From assembly GCA_948567375.1 (NCBI GenBank), contig OX419758.1:50845001-50909000 (forward strand): DNA of 64,000 nucleotides, in the 5' to 3' direction. Position 1 is the stretch's first letter; every line of letters begins with the position of its first letter. Below the pieces are notes generated by a model. It was not told the origin of the DNA. It was given only the letters and a program-made list of their open reading frames with translations, and searched no databases. This DNA is from Lunularia cruciata (Eukaryota; Streptophyta; Marchantiopsida; Lunulariales; Lunulariaceae). The position numbers and the translations under genes are program-made. Below are positions 43,773-53,805 of this stretch, in pieces.

Positions 43773-44282
43773 TCAATCAGTTGTGCATGCTGCTCTCAAC
43801 CATGGCCTCCCAAGAAGTAAGTCATAGCTTGAATCCTTCAAGACTTGGAAAGTCATGAGATTTTGAACTCCCATAACTGAAACTACCACTTTATCCATCA
43901 CCCCTATTGGTCGAACTTGTTGCTTGTTTGCCATGCTCACCACAAATGTTGAAGGTTTTGAGGGTATCATACCCAACTTCTTCATCAACCTTTCTGACAT
44001 AGCATTTACTGCTGATCCTCCATCAACCAATGCATCCTTGATGTTGTGACCATTCACTCTCACATCAATCTTGGAGGCATATTCACAAGCCTCCTATGGT
44101 GCTGGCTTGGCATCCACCACCCCCATTGATATTGGAACTTTTGCCTTCTTCTTCTTCTTGCTCCTTGTAGAACTCAAACCACCTCTAAGCTCCTTTTTCA
44201 AGGTAGGGTTCAAAGCAATCAATTGGCCCACTGTGATGTTAGCCTTGTGACTACCAACATCCTCCAACACATTGTAGTTCCA
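43773..44282 (-). pseudogene. Element C protease
   Basis: 'DALVDGGSAVNAMSERLMKK' holds the catalytic Asp-Gly-Gly motif, and 'SYDLLLGRPWLRAA' ends the domain. Stops at about 44095 (TGG to TAG) and at 43773 (CGA to TGA) border it. Family members normally have DTG or DSG; D and B also have DGG, so this is the family state. Confidence 0.82.
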
Positions 44283-45537
44283 TTATTGCTTTGAAATCAA
44301 GAAATCCTCCATCCCCAACTTCTTCCTTGGAGTCTTTGTTGTTGATGGTGTTGAGGTGCAAGTGCTCCTAGTAGACATAGGAGTATCCTTGCTTGAAGTA
44401 AATCCTTGAGAAGAGTGAACATCCTTTGCAAAACGAGCTCTCTTCTTCTCTTGTGCCAAAAGCTCTAAATTAAGACCCTTGGAGTTTGAGCACTCTCCCT
44501 TCTCATACTTGCTCTCAACCACATCTATGGATGCTATCCCCTTACCTTTGTTGGGATTAGGAGCCACTTGGGTTTCACTACCTCCCTCTTTCCCTCTATT
44601 GGCTCCCTCATAACCCCTTCCTCCATGGTAAGTGGAATTTGGGCAATTCCTTTGGATATGGCCTCTTCCTCCACAACCAAAACAATTTCTATAATTGAAA
44701 TTGTTGGCTGGTTGGCCTCCTCTATATGGATAGTTTCCATAACTCCTAGGCCCTCTCCCTGCATTCTGATCAACCTCTCTCTTCTCCCATAGTTGCACCA
44801 CATTGATCTTGAGATCCGCAAGTTGTTCTGTGATGGTTTGGAGTGGATCTTTTGGTGGAGGTGCAAGAACTGGAGCAACTACTACTTGTGGTGCAACCCT
44901 TGTCACCAAAGTATCAGAAGTTCCACCATACTTGTAGCCTTGAGGAGGATGCACAACCTCCTTCACCACCAAATCACTCTCATCCCCTTCCAAACTCTCC
45001 TCCATACGAATTGTGATCTTGATAGCTTCAACCTTGGAAGAAGGTTTTTCATATCTCACCTTGCTTCTAATTTTTGGTCTCAACCCTCTCACAAAATTCT
45101 TGGTGAGCATGGCCCCTATGCCAATCATTGTAGTCTCCACATCATCCCCACCCTTCCTCAACACTATGCAAAATCTGGACTCTAACTTTTCCACTCTTTC
45201 CACATAGACTCTCACTTTCTCTCCTTCTCCTTGCTTGAGAAATGTAACCCCACTCATCAATCTCTCATAACTCTCATCAGGAAGAAAGTTCTCAATGAGT
45301 GCTGAAGTCAAAGTCTCCCAAGACTCCTCTTCCCCATCTCTCCTCTCTCTCTTTTGGTATTCTGACTCATACCATGTAAGTGCTGCATCCTCAAAGAAAT
45401 CTGGTAATAATGAGGCCCACTCATTCTTCCTCCTCTCATTGTTTCCTATTCAAGCTCTCTTGAAGTCTCTCACAAAGGCCTCCACATCTTCTTCATCCTT
45501 GCCAAAGAAAACCGGAAGTTTCCCCATCTTAACCCCT
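44283..45537 (-). pseudogene. Element C Gag
   Basis: The start ATG is near 45525 ('MGKLPVFFGKDEED'). A TGA at about 45450 interrupts the N-terminal region. From 45311 the frame is open for 342 codons through 'DESYERLMSGVTFLKQGEGE', the zinc knuckle 'CFGCGGRGHIQRNCP' (CX2CX4HX4C, about 44648-44690), a Gly-rich segment ('YHGGRGYEGANRGKEGG') and a basic tail. A CAA-to-TAA change at 44283 ends it before the protease. Confidence 0.85.
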
Positions 45538-45758
45538 CACTATCTTTCTTTTCTCTCAATTTTTTTTTCTCTTTTCTTTTCTCTCACTCTATTACTAATA
45601 GAGTATATACATGACTAACACCATCTGAGAATAATCCACTCTAGGGAACACAAAAGGTTCAGGTTGCTCCAAGATTTCTATAGCAACATCAAATCCTAGA
45701 GTGCATATTAATCTAACTCTCATGGATAGTTTATCCATAAGTTGAAAGATTATCTCCA

Positions 45759-46235
45759 TCACTTATCTTGAGAACTAGCTGATGAAGGTGATAGTATTTC
45801 TGTAGCTGTACTAAGACTCTCTCCAAGATCCTTCACCAAAGTTTCCAAAAGTGCTTTTACTCCACTACACTCGTGTCCTTTTGGAAGTCCTTCAACTCCA
45901 CAAACCTCACACAACTCCTTGGTCTTAGATCTTCTCCCTCCCAATCTTGGTGAAGAAGGTCCAACATGCAAACCCAAGTCAAGTAAGCCTCTCCTTTCCC
46001 TCAATCTCATGCTCTCAAAGGTCAATGGACATGAACTTGCCTTATGTCCCTTCTCTCCATATAGAAAGCACTTAGACTCACTCTTTCCTCCAAGTGGTAT
46101 AGGTTTTTGGATCCTCTCAATACTCTCTTCAAATTCTATTGTAAACTCTCTTTTCCTCAAATCAACCCCTACAATCACCTCAAACCCTTGGGGAACCTTG
46201 CATAATCTCAATTTCCACTCTTGATGACCCTCCAT
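45759..46235 (-). CDS. Pre-gag double-zinc ORF (element C)
   Basis: 158 codons from ATG 46235, fully open and separate from gag, ending about 220 bp before the gag start. Order: an N-terminal part ('MEGHQEWKLRLCKVPQGFEV', 'GVDLRKREFTIEFEESIERI'); a CCHC knuckle whose second Cys is Tyr in this copy ('CFLYGEKGHKASSC'); a basic segment with 'GLHVGPSSPRLGGRRSKT'; a second compact motif 'CEVCGVEGLPKGHEC' (CX2CX8HXC); and a Ser/Thr-rich C-terminus. The same protein is 157 codons at 62800-63273. Nucleic-acid binding is inferred from the knuckles; its role is unknown. Some plant gypsy elements (Ogre/Tat group) carry an extra ORF ahead of gag, but I cannot show relation. Confidence 0.75.
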   Translation of the reverse strand: MEGHQEWKLRLCKVPQGFEVIVGVDLRKREFTIEFEESIERIQKPIPLGGKSESKCFLYGEKGHKASSCPLTFESMRLRERRGLLDLGLHVGPSSPRLGGRRSKTKELCEVCGVEGLPKGHECSGVKALLETLVKDLGESLSTATEILSPSSASSQDK

Positions 46236-47065
46236 GTTCCCAAGATGAATCTAAACACTCAAACATGCTTTTTGTTGATCTCAAACTTCTCATGCATGAG
46301 ATCTCCACTCTGCAAAATTGACACTTCCTCACAATGTCACTCAAATATCCCAACCCGTATGTCACAATCCTCTGAAATTTTGCACACTTGATAAAAAATT
46401 TAGGATATCTCTCCCTAAAAAATTTCAAATCTTTTCATAGAGCCATTTGGCCTAGACATCTTTCTATTCAGCACACAATTTTCAGATTTGGTCTAAAAAC
46501 CACCCCCCTCACTTCAAAAACTCATAACTCACTGTGCAAGACCGATCTCTCTCTCATTTTTGTGGCAGCAGGTAGGATACAATGCACTGGATGTTCTTGA
46601 TAAATTCAGGACAATTCACTAAGAATTGAAGAAATGGCAGACTCTGTACAATTTTCCAGAGAGCATGCAGTTGCAGGAGCAGTTTACCCTATCAACTTTC
46701 AAAAATTCTAGCCCAGTGCGCATAGTAGCTCTCATAATAATTTCAAGTGTTCTAACTGAAAGATAATCCAAGCTATCATGTGTAGAAATTTCAATTCCAG
46801 ATCTCAAACTTGAGATTTTGCCCAAAATCACCTTAATCCCCAAAATCTGCAATCCACCTCACACAATCTCTCCAATTCCTCTCATGTGTACAAGATGTAC
46901 AAAATCACCTCAAAGACATCATAATGAACTACAGGGTGTGAAAATGGATCTTGGTTCTCTAACATAAGTTCAGTCCTCTCCTCTCCTAATGTTCTTACCA
47001 AGTGAGCTCTCATAGCCTCCTTCTGCCTAATTGAACGCCAAACATTAACTTGCCTTCTAGAGAGG
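46236..47065 (-). other. Untranslated leader of element C
   Basis: About 830 bp between PBS and the pre-gag ORF with only short frames. It is well conserved with the leaders of A, B and D. Confidence 0.65.
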
Positions 47066-47082
47066 TCCCGGCAACGGAACCA
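47066..47082 (-). promoter_or_regulatory. PBS complementary to tRNA-Glu (element C)
   Basis: Minus-strand TGGTTCCGTTGCCGGGA is an exact match to the complement of the plant tRNA-Glu 3' end, including the CCA complement TGG. It starts 4 bp inside the 5' LTR border. Confidence 0.88.
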
Positions 47083-47086
47083 AAAA

Positions 47087-47778
47087 TGTCAGCCGGCCTG
47101 TCTCTCACTTAGGATGAACCTATGGTGGCTATTATGGTAGCGCACCATGGACTAAGAAGGCAAGGAACCCCAACTCCATCATACTCCTCCAAGGCTAACA
47201 CTCCAAGACTCAAGACATTGCTCACTAGAGAACTCAATGAGAGAGAGATAGTTGCAAATGAAAGGATGATGAGAACCTCCTCACCCCTTGTTTATATACT
47301 TGTGAAATAGTTACATACCAAAGTTACTAATTACCGTAGTAACTCAAGTTACTAGACTAAAAGTCAAGTAAAGTCAAAAAGTAGAAAGGAATATCCATTC
47401 ACATGGGCATATTCCCCTAAGCATGTGGTCTTATCTTGACCCAACCACTAAGTCAAGGATTCCTTCACATGGGCTATCCTTGGACTAAAGAAGAATCCAA
47501 AACAAAAAGGCTTGCGGACCCAAGAGTTCTCAACTCTTTCCTCAAAGCCAAACACCTAGGAATAATACCAAGTGAACACACTAAAATCCAAAATAGTGGT
47601 GCTCATCTATTCTACTTCCTCTAAAGTAAGGTCCCCTCTATCTTAGCTATGACTAAATTTAGCTAACCATGACTAATATAGAACCATCCTTTATCTCTAT
47701 ATAAATAATATATCTTAAGTACTTTTAATACCAAGCTAAATATCACAATACCACACACATGCACAAATCGGTGTTACA
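47087..47778 (-). repeat. Element C 5' LTR (692 bp)
   Basis: + strand TGTCAGCCGG ... CGGTGTTACA. The minus-strand TATA box (TATATAAA) is at 47291-47298. Confidence 0.92.
47291..47298 (-). promoter_or_regulatory. TATA box of element C 5' LTR
   Basis: TATATAAA on the minus strand, followed by CAAGGGGTGAGG. It lies about 205 bp before the inner LTR end, the same spacing as in A and D. Confidence 0.6.
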
Positions 47779-47782
47779 GGAC
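47779..47782. repeat. Target-site duplication of element C, right (GGAC)
   Basis: Identical to 39961-39964. Confidence 0.7.
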
Positions 47783-49190
47783 TAAGTCGGATTGGAAGTT
47801 AGTATTGGGAAGAGAAGCAGGAGAACTAACGGGGATCACCTTCTATAGGAAATGTGATGCTGTAGAGGAGACGGCAGAGATCCGCAATTTTTTCTTTGCT
47901 CCAAGAACCACAAATGGCTACAAGGTGGAGTCCTATCGGGATCCGATCCAAAGAAGTATTGTGGGGGCGAGAATGGCCATGTCCAAGCTAGAACAAACCA
48001 CCTACGTGAACATGCAGCAAGCTGTCTTCTTCCATCAGATGTTTGCAAGAGCTCCAATGAATTGGGCAAAGTGCTTTCACCACCGAACAAGGCAGATGGT
48101 GGTGAATTGGAGAACGGGCTTGCCACCACATTATTTTGCACCGTTTGCAGCCCACTTCTACTTTGGACTGAACTTACTAACCAAAGAAGAGCATCATCGT
48201 ATGGTGTCTCACATGCATCCCATTTTACGACAGGAAGCAGACAAGGAAGAGCGCCAATATATGCTGCATCTTTGAGCAAATGACAAATACTTTGCAAAGA
48301 CAGGACAATGGAAAGTCAAAGAAATTACTAGTCCAAAGATGAAGAAACGTAGCAAACCCAAAGAAGCAAGGTCGCCTCCTACACAAAGGAAGACTCGGCG
48401 GCTGATGTTGAAGATGGTGAAGATTGTAAAAGAGGCATCATTGGGACCGGAGTCTGGGGAAGAGACTGAGTCGCAAGAGGAGGAATCAGAAGAAGAGGAG
48501 CTCACATTGACAAGTGAGGAGTCTAGGAGCAATAGCGATGGGGAGCCAGAGGTCCAGCAATTGGTAGCATTAAGAGAGGCTTGTCAAGTGATGGTGGTGA
48601 ACAAGTCGAGACCAGAAGAGAAAGCAAAGAATCCCGCAGGGCCGAGTTCAAGAGGCCAAGACAAAGAAAGTGCCAAAACAATGAAGATACAAAGATTGTG
48701 ACTTCAGATGAAGGACCCGATGACAGAGGAGAAGACTCCAGACAAAGATAGCAATGAAGAGGAAGAAAACTTTGGCAGGATATCCTATTTGACAAAGGTG
48801 GTCACACCATTGCTTGAGCTGCTGAAGGAGCATCAAAGAGTAATTCCCCAAGATCGCCGGAAGGGGATGAACAAATTACAGATGGTGCACTATCTGTTGA
48901 ATGAAGTGAAGGAGTTGCAGGAGCAACAAGTCCAAAGAAGCAAGGAAGTAGAAGGACTTTGGAGGGAGGAAGGCTTGATGAAGAAAACTCTGACCATGCT
49001 ACAAGAAAGTTGCGAAGAAAAAGAAAAGGAACTGCAAAAGCAAGCCGGAGAATTCAAGGAACAAGCGATGTGGCTCAACAAGATGAAGGAAGAAGTGAGT
49101 GATGTGCGCATTGAGAATGTTCATTTGAAGGCGATGAAGCTCCATTTTAGGAGCTCTCAGTCCATCTATATGAATGGTTTGACTCAGTAG
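47781..49190 (+). pseudogene. LTR-embedded ORF family, copy 3
   Basis: A 5'-truncated + strand relative of the ORF at 32831-35303. It opens at 'TKSDWKLVLGREAGE' next to element C and contains 'YKVESYRDPIQRSIV', 'TTYVNMQQAVFFHQMFA', 'INWAKCF'-like 'MNWAKCFHHRTRQMVV' and 'LPPHYFAPFAAHFYFGLN'. One TGA at 48273 breaks it. Then come a very acidic linker ('EESEEEELTLTSEESRSNSD'), a TGA at 48701, and a long coiled coil (48770-49150, 'LNEVKELQEQQVQRSKEVEG') ending at TAG 49188. It is the best preserved C-terminal half of the family. It has no recognised function and no matching LTR ends. Confidence 0.6.
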
Positions 49191-49635
49191 TCTGGCCGGG
49201 TTGAGCTGAATAGAATACTATTTATTGTTTGTAAAAATCCTAGCCTTTCTTAGGAACTGTCAGGTCCAAAACCATAGCTGAAACTGTGTGAGGTAGCCAG
49301 TTCTGTGAAGGCCAAGGACAAACACAAACCATCAAGAAACCCAACCTCATGAAGCAAAGAAAACCTTGAATTCTTACATAGCTGAGATTTCCAACACACC
49401 CAAAATAGGAAGAGAATGTCAATATACAAGGACTCTAAATCAACTACTATAAGGACAAACTAAGCACAAGCAGCCAGGTGCCCGGTGCACTCTCAAGGCC
49501 AAAAAAATTCCCCAACAACAAAGTAAAATCAATCAAATCAAATAAACTTTCTAACCCCATGTCATCAATAAAGTAATTCAATCCACCTTCATTCCCTCTT
49601 GGTAACATTAGTCTAGTTCTCATCTTTTCATACGT
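49191..49635. other. Unassigned spacer between two element remnants
   Basis: No long frame and no clear match elsewhere in the window. It may hold the 3' untranslated remainder of copy 3 or flanking sequence of the PHD gypsy element. Confidence 0.4.
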
Positions 49636-49730
49636 ATAGACATCACTACACAACATATATCAATGTCAACATCACACACTATAGAAGCACAACTCACACA
49701 TAAGTCATACATGGACTCTAAAGTGCCACA
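49636..49730 (-). repeat. Second head of the LTR-like unit (direct repeat)
   Basis: Repeats the first 95 bp or so of the unit at 49731-50286 in the same orientation ('gtggcactttagagtccatg' in both). Compare 2441-2545. Confidence 0.75.
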
Positions 49731-50286
49731 ATAATCAGTTTGGTTACACAACTCAATACATACTCAATTGGATCAGTACTTGATCTATCACTCAATGATC
49801 TGCCAATAATTGGGCATTGATTATAATAAAGCCACACCCACTCTAGCTAAGAGACTTCAGGTGATGCTCGCTGGCTTTCTATATACTCTAGCTAGGAGCT
49901 TGAAGGATCAACAATAGAGAAGTGAGCTCTCCGGAGCTGCACTCCCAAGGTATACTCCTGATTTTGTCATAGGTCTCACACCAATGGTCTTGCTGATAGC
50001 ACACTTGACAGTGCAAACGGTGCAAGTGACAGTAACCCCCACCGTGTAATTAGTACCCAAAACACAAAATCTAACCAATGGAACACAACCTTTGAGTAAT
50101 TGCCAAAATACCTCTCACTACTATCACTACTACTCCAATGTCCGAGCAATCTAAATGTGAAGCTACAAATGGCATGACAACTATTGTGCATATATACATT
50201 GCTACACAACATACATTGCTATCAACATCACACACTATAGAAGCAAAACTCACACATAAGTCATACATGGACTCTAAAGTGCCACA
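49731..50286 (-). repeat. LTR-like unit of the PHD gypsy family (556 bp)
   Basis: It begins TGTGGCACTTTAG right after the purine-rich tract AGCTAGGGGGGCAAT on the minus strand and ends '...accaaactgattat'. A second partial unit starts at once. LTR status is inferred from the polypurine tract and position. Confidence 0.65.
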
Positions 50287-50456
50287 ATTGCCCCCCTAGC
50301 TGGCAATTAGGTCCCTTTAACTCCAAATAGTCATCTACTCTCTAAGTATATGGTATACCCTATGGTGGGCAAAAGATCAAGAGGCCGAGTGCTATTGAGC
50401 CCCATTGTTAGTCACCATCTGCAATTTATACCATATAAAGATGAACTAGCTATAGG

Positions 50457-50669
50457 TCAAGTACATCTAAGACATAACCATTGTCCTTGAAGAACCACCA
50501 TGAGGGGAGGAGTCATACATGTCATATGCCATCCTCTTGAACAACTATCACACACTAACATAATAGCATCTTTACCGGAAGAGACACATAATATACACCT
50601 CAAGCCTGAATGTACAAGTGCCAAGCTTGGGTCCATAAGACCATCAATGTTTGGGAGGTGGCATGGCAT
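50457..50669 (-). pseudogene. PHD finger downstream of gypsy integrase, ligands intact
   Basis: 70 codons are open. Zinc ligands fit the PHD pattern exactly: CILC (CX2C), 11 residues, CDSC (CX2C), four residues, then WH, CX2 spacing to 'TC', 14 residues containing 'PPL' and 'GQW', and CLRC. The stretch 'LVCDSCSRGWHMTCMTPPL' is typical of plant PHD fingers, which mostly bind histone H3 tails. It lies about 430 bp after the integrase C-terminal part and before the polypurine tract, so it formed the C-terminal end of pol. A role in choosing chromatin for insertion is inferred. Neighbouring frames are broken, so it is not expressed as a whole protein. Confidence 0.75.
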
Positions 50670-51099
50670 ACAAGATCCTTTTAAACAACACCATCACGTC
50701 CTTCCAACACAAGGACCCCCGATGGCAAAACCTCACACACTCTCAAGATAGTACATCCTATAGAAACATCAAGTGTCATTGGTGTTGTGTGTTGTAGATA
50801 TACATAGTTCCCATGATGAAATCAATGGATCAAGGATCTATAACCTCCTCCTCCTCAAATAGTAGCATAGCACAAGGTATCTCTATGTTGGGCAATCACC
50901 AAAGTTCTCAAAGGCCGTTGGCATCACTCTTTGAAAGATCTCTGCCCATTGAGAACATGCACTCATCCATACATCTGGATCATCCAAGTCCAACACTATA
51001 GTAGCATCTTGATAAATGGCTGTAGGTAAATCTGGATCTCATCCATAGAGTAGAAAGTAAGGAGAGAAGGATGCTAAGGAGGCTTGCTGGCTGAACTGA

Positions 51100-51520
51100 T
51101 AGCTCATTGCCAACCAAGATAATTGGAGATCTCAATCTCCCAAGTGGCCTCTCTGCAAACCATACTTTTGCAATCCTCTCTTTATTGTTTGAACCACTCT
51201 CTTTGCTAAGCCATCTACCTCAAGGTGATCTCGAGAGAAAGTACAATGATCAATCAAAGCCTTGAATTCAGGTCAGGTATCAAGAATCCGATCCAAGAAT
51301 GAGTAAGATGTCCCTTAACTAGACTTGTCAGGAAATGCTACCAACTCAATCCACTTGGAAAAGTGCTCCACCATCACCAAAACATACCGATGATGTCTCA
51401 CATTCAATGGTAAAGGTCCCATAAAGTCCAAACTCCAATGATAACCCAATCCTATATTAGGTAATGGGTGTAATTGTGACGTAGGAGCATTTGAATGATG
51501 CTCTAACTTGGTCACAAACT
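51100..51520 (-). pseudogene. PHD gypsy integrase
   Basis: 'HWSLDFMGPLPLNVRHHRYV' (first catalytic Asp) and 'LVMVEHFSKWIELVAFPDKS' are open at 51315-51515. Downstream, in shifted frames, 'ALIDHCTFSRDHLEVDGLAK' and 'RVVQTIKRGLQKYGLQRGHL' follow, with Lys in the position after DGLA where the catalytic Glu is expected. The region around the second Asp is degraded. Zinc-region sequence lies near 51520-51620. Confidence 0.65.
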
Positions 51521-51959
51521 ACTATACATTGGTTTGCATACCATGCCACCAATAATGACTATGGAGTTAGCTATATGTACATTTTACTCCAAAATGTCTA
51601 GCTCCTCATGAGCATGACGGACCAACTATAGTCTCTAAGATGGAAGTGGTACTACTCTTACTCTACCATCCTCCCATACACGCTAAAGGTGTCTACCCTC
51701 TAATCTGAACCGCTTGGCTTGCTAAAGAACATGGTCTCTCTCCTTGGCCCCAATTGTGCTACCCACAACTCCTGTGTAAAGAAAGTCCATCATTAAGACA
51801 TCATCATGAATGTCTTGCTCAATTGTATCACTATCTCCACTCTCTCGATATGTGACCTCAATAACTCCTTCTGTATGCATTGAGAGAGATACCACCAAAG
51901 TTTCAAAAATTATACAAAGAAAGGCATATGCATGCCAACCTAGCACCATCTCCTTATTT

Positions 51960-52330
51960 GTCTCTTCATGCCAACGTGCTCCGGTCTAATCTTCCTGGTT
52001 GGGACATGGTTTCTACTCAAACCATCTGCCATATGATTCACCACTCCATATATATAAACAACTGTGAAATCATACTCCTATAAAATCAGAGCCCATCATG
52101 CAAGCTTCCTTGAAAGCTTGTTGGGCTCCATCAACCACTTTAGTGGCTGATGATCAATGATGAGAGTGACGGGGTTACCAAATAGGTAATGTCAAAAATG
52201 TGATATTGCCCAAACTGCTACCAAACACTCTCTCTCATATGAACTAAACTTTGCCTCTGCCTTTGTTGGAGCCACCAGCATAGGCCACCATAAACTCCTT
52301 CCCCTCATCATCATGTTGGGTATTGCTCCA
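51960..52330 (-). pseudogene. PHD gypsy RNase H remnant
   Basis: 'VTLIIDHQPLKWLMEPNKLS' near 52115-52175 and 'DFTVVYIYGVVNHMADGLSR' near 52010-52075 are typical gypsy RNase H end motifs. Stops break the frame. Confidence 0.65.
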
Positions 52331-52439
52331 AGCTCCAACATACTCCAATCAGTGTGAACCTGAAATGATCATCCTCTAATTGGTCTCCTTAAAGTAAGAG
52401 CAGATGTCAACCTCTCCTTGAGCTCTACAAAAGCTCTCT

Positions 52440-53194
52440 CATGCTCATCTCCCCAACACCACTCCTATGTAAGCTTGGTCAACTTTGTCAATGCCTTGGC
52501 AATGGCACTAAATCCTCTAACATAGCGGCGATAAAAGTTTACCAACCCAAGGAATGCTTGCACTCTGCTCACATATGTAGGTCTAGGAATACATGCAACG
52601 GCCTCCACCTTGGTATGGTGAGCACCAAGTCTTCCGGGGTAGATAATGTGACACAAATACTCAATCCGCTTGTGGAAGAACCTACACTTCCCATGATATA
52701 ATTTGAGTCCATGTAATTTGAGTCCTCTCAAACACCTCCAACAATGGTCTCTCATGCTCCTCCATTGTAGTATTATAGATCAAAACATCATCAATATAAC
52801 ACCAAGCAAAATCCAGTAGAGTTAGGATCCTATCCATGACACTTTGGAACTCAGCAAGAGCGTTCTTTAACCCAAATGATAAGAACCTCCACTAATATAA
52901 TGCATCCTTACCGTGAGGATCAATAGCCCAAAATGTTGTCTTGGACTTATCCTCCTCCCTAATTGGCAATTGATGATATCTTGCTCAAAGATCCAAAGTA
53001 TTGAAGACCTTTGCATGCCTAATTGCATCAAAGATCTCCTCCAATGTAGGCATGGCATACCGATCAACCCTAGTCTGTTGGTTGATAGGACGGTAATCTC
53101 CACACATCCGCCTATTTGTGTAGTAACCATGGATATCCTTCTTGGTTGGCATCATTGTCATTGATGCATATTCTCCATGTGAAATCTCTACCAA
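52440..53194 (-). pseudogene. PHD gypsy reverse transcriptase
   Basis: 'MCGDYRPINQQTRVDRYAMP' and 'VFNTLDL' open the domain (52985-53194). The polymerase site YIDD is encoded by 52787-52798 ('DFAWCYIDDVLIYN'). 'CRFFHKRIEYLCHIIYPGRL' and 'VQAFLGLVNFYRRYVRGFSA' (52465-52755) end it. At least two frameshifts separate these parts. RT copies element RNA into DNA; this copy cannot. Confidence 0.75.
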
Positions 53195-53416
53195 ACCAGC
53201 CTCAAAAGGGTCTCTACTCTGACTCTAAATTAATGTCCTCTCCATATCACCATACCAATAAGGACATAAAAAAATTGGTGTATTGCTAGTCAACTCAATC
53301 CAAATACCAAGTCCTTTTAGGGCACCCAAATCCTTCATATTGAATGCAAAAAACTTGTGTAGCTCTTCAAGAACCTCCAAACTCTCATCTTTCCTCTCTT
53401 GTAAGCTTGGGTCCAA
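53195..53416 (-). pseudogene. PHD gypsy pre-RT segment
   Basis: 'LEELHKFFAFNMKDLGALKG' and 'IWIELTSNTPIFLCPYWYGD' resemble the segment just ahead of RT in gypsy elements ('FAF...DL' and 'I.L...PI...PYR.S'). Confidence 0.65.
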
Positions 53417-53805
53417 GATTTGGCTCCCAAGTATCCTCTATAAATGTCATAAGAGTGAAAGACATATTCACTGGCTACAACACTGGACCCTTGGGAGTAG
53501 TAGTGTCATGCTCCCAAGCACTAGAGGTCCCAAACTTAGTGTGAACAACTCTGTCTACTCTGGTTGCAAGCTCCATACGTCCTCTAGCTGCATCCTAAGT
53601 AGACCAAGGGTCTAATCCAAGTAGACCATGCTCACTTGGATGGACTCCAAGTAGACCACTCTCCCTAGTATCCATTGGCTTTGTCGCAAGAATACCCTAT
53701 CTACTCGGTCCATTGCCCACAACATGTACTTGGGACCGTCTCAATAGACATAAGGCTCATAAGTGTCCAAGTGGTGATGCCTACCAAGCGCATCCTAAGC
53801 TGCTC
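53417..53805 (-). other. Degraded upstream part of the PHD gypsy element
   Basis: No clear protease or Gag motif. Short repeats such as 'caagtagacca' recur near 53600-53660. Probably protease or Gag-tail sequence, judged only from position. Confidence 0.35.

Larger units (their letters stand above)
39965..47778 (-). mobile_element. Ty3/gypsy family G, element C (complete, inactive)
   Basis: A 7.8-kb minus-strand element with both LTRs (693 and 692 bp), PBS, pre-gag ORF, gag, protease, RT, RNase H, integrase and polypurine tract. By eye the LTRs differ at about 24 positions (about 3.5%), so it is older than the copia element. Coding is broken by stops (about 45450, 44283, 44095, 43773, 43036, 41342) and frameshifts (about 42862 and 42015). 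It is the only G copy with both LTRs complete within the window, and so is the reference for this family. Confidence 0.93.
49636..53805 (-). mobile_element. Ty3/gypsy remnant with intact PHD finger (copy 2)
   Basis: The minus-strand order is pre-RT (53225-53416), RT (52440-53194), RNase H (about 51960-52330), integrase (51100-51520), PHD finger (50457-50669) and an LTR-like unit (49636-50286). Frames are broken, but motifs are easy to follow. The 5' end is missing; a G LTR fragment abuts at 53806. It is the same family as 690-2545 and the fragment at 20010-20440. Confidence 0.8.

Noticed and set aside
47836-48532. Long minus-strand ORF opposite copy 3
   Set aside because: Antisense shadow; the + strand frame is conserved with the copies at 32831-35303 and 54720-55295.
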